Source: Eudorina sp. 2006-703-Eu-15 (taxonomy: Eukaryota > Chlorophyta > Chlorophyceae > Chlamydomonadales > Volvocaceae). Taken from it: a DNA stretch of 64,000 bases. The notes below the pieces were generated by a model that searched no databases, was not told the DNA's origin, and worked only from the letters and a program-made list of their open reading frames with translations. Position 1 is the first letter of the stretch. Each line of letters opens with the position of its first letter. The translations under genes and the position numbers were made by a program. The DNA lies in contig BDSI01000123.1 of assembly GCA_003117195.1 (NCBI GenBank), positions 305,966 through 369,965 of the forward strand, read 5' to 3'. Shown here piece after piece: positions 63,934 to 64,000 of this stretch.

Positions 63934-63991
<58 letters not shown>

Positions 63992-64000
63992 TGTGTGTGT
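63933..64000. repeat. (GT)n microsatellite at the right edge
   Basis: The GT run starts a few bases after the donor of the last visible WD40 exon and continues off the window. Confidence 0.95.

Overview
The window looks like nuclear DNA of a volvocine green alga (Chlamydomonas/Volvox relatives). It is GC-rich. Its genes are cut into many short exons with GTGAG/GTGCG-type donors. It encodes a giant Ser-Pro-rich extracellular-matrix glycoprotein. Introns and spacers are full of microsatellites, LINE remnants and small hAT-like elements. The genus cannot be fixed from the sequence alone. All gene models were built by eye from splice-site phase and homology between copies.

Layout: (1) 290-8678, minus strand: a sulfotransferase gene whose last exon lies off the left edge. 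Its largest intron carries a LINE fragment (2024-4215) and a 402-bp transposon with a perfect 8-bp target duplication. (2) 9902-19121, minus strand: a complete 18-exon DEAD-box helicase of the DDX41/Abstrakt (plant RH35) type, 648 aa. (3) 19122-25494: a gene-free, transposon-rich stretch with two oppositely oriented copies of one LINE 3' end and about 300 bp of (GT)n. (4) 25495-38425, plus strand: an 8-exon modular matrix glycoprotein of about 2,350 aa. It has a signal peptide followed by three rounds of Pro-rich segment, F5/8C (F-type lectin-like) domain, PAN/Apple domain and beta-sandwich domain. Every intron is in phase 1. (5) 38426-41605: spacer with LINE fragments. (6) 41606-48221, plus strand: a complete sulfotransferase paralogue of gene 1 with the same exon plan. 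(7) 48222-52461: spacer. (8) 52462-63928, plus strand: the 5' part (15 exons) of a large WD40-repeat protein that runs off the right edge.

How the genes may work together (inference): volvocine walls and matrices are built of hydroxyproline-rich glycoproteins, some of them sulfated. A lectin-domain matrix protein lying between two inverted copies of a secretory-pathway sulfotransferase may be an extracellular-matrix neighbourhood. DDX41 (RNA processing) and the WD40 protein have no visible link to it.

The most informative items are the all-phase-1, tandemly expanded module structure of the matrix protein; a transposon insertion whose empty site survives in the duplicated intron; a 47-bp LINE insertion with target duplication inside another repeat; and a shared pattern in which several unrelated repeat families end in TAAC followed by a microsatellite.
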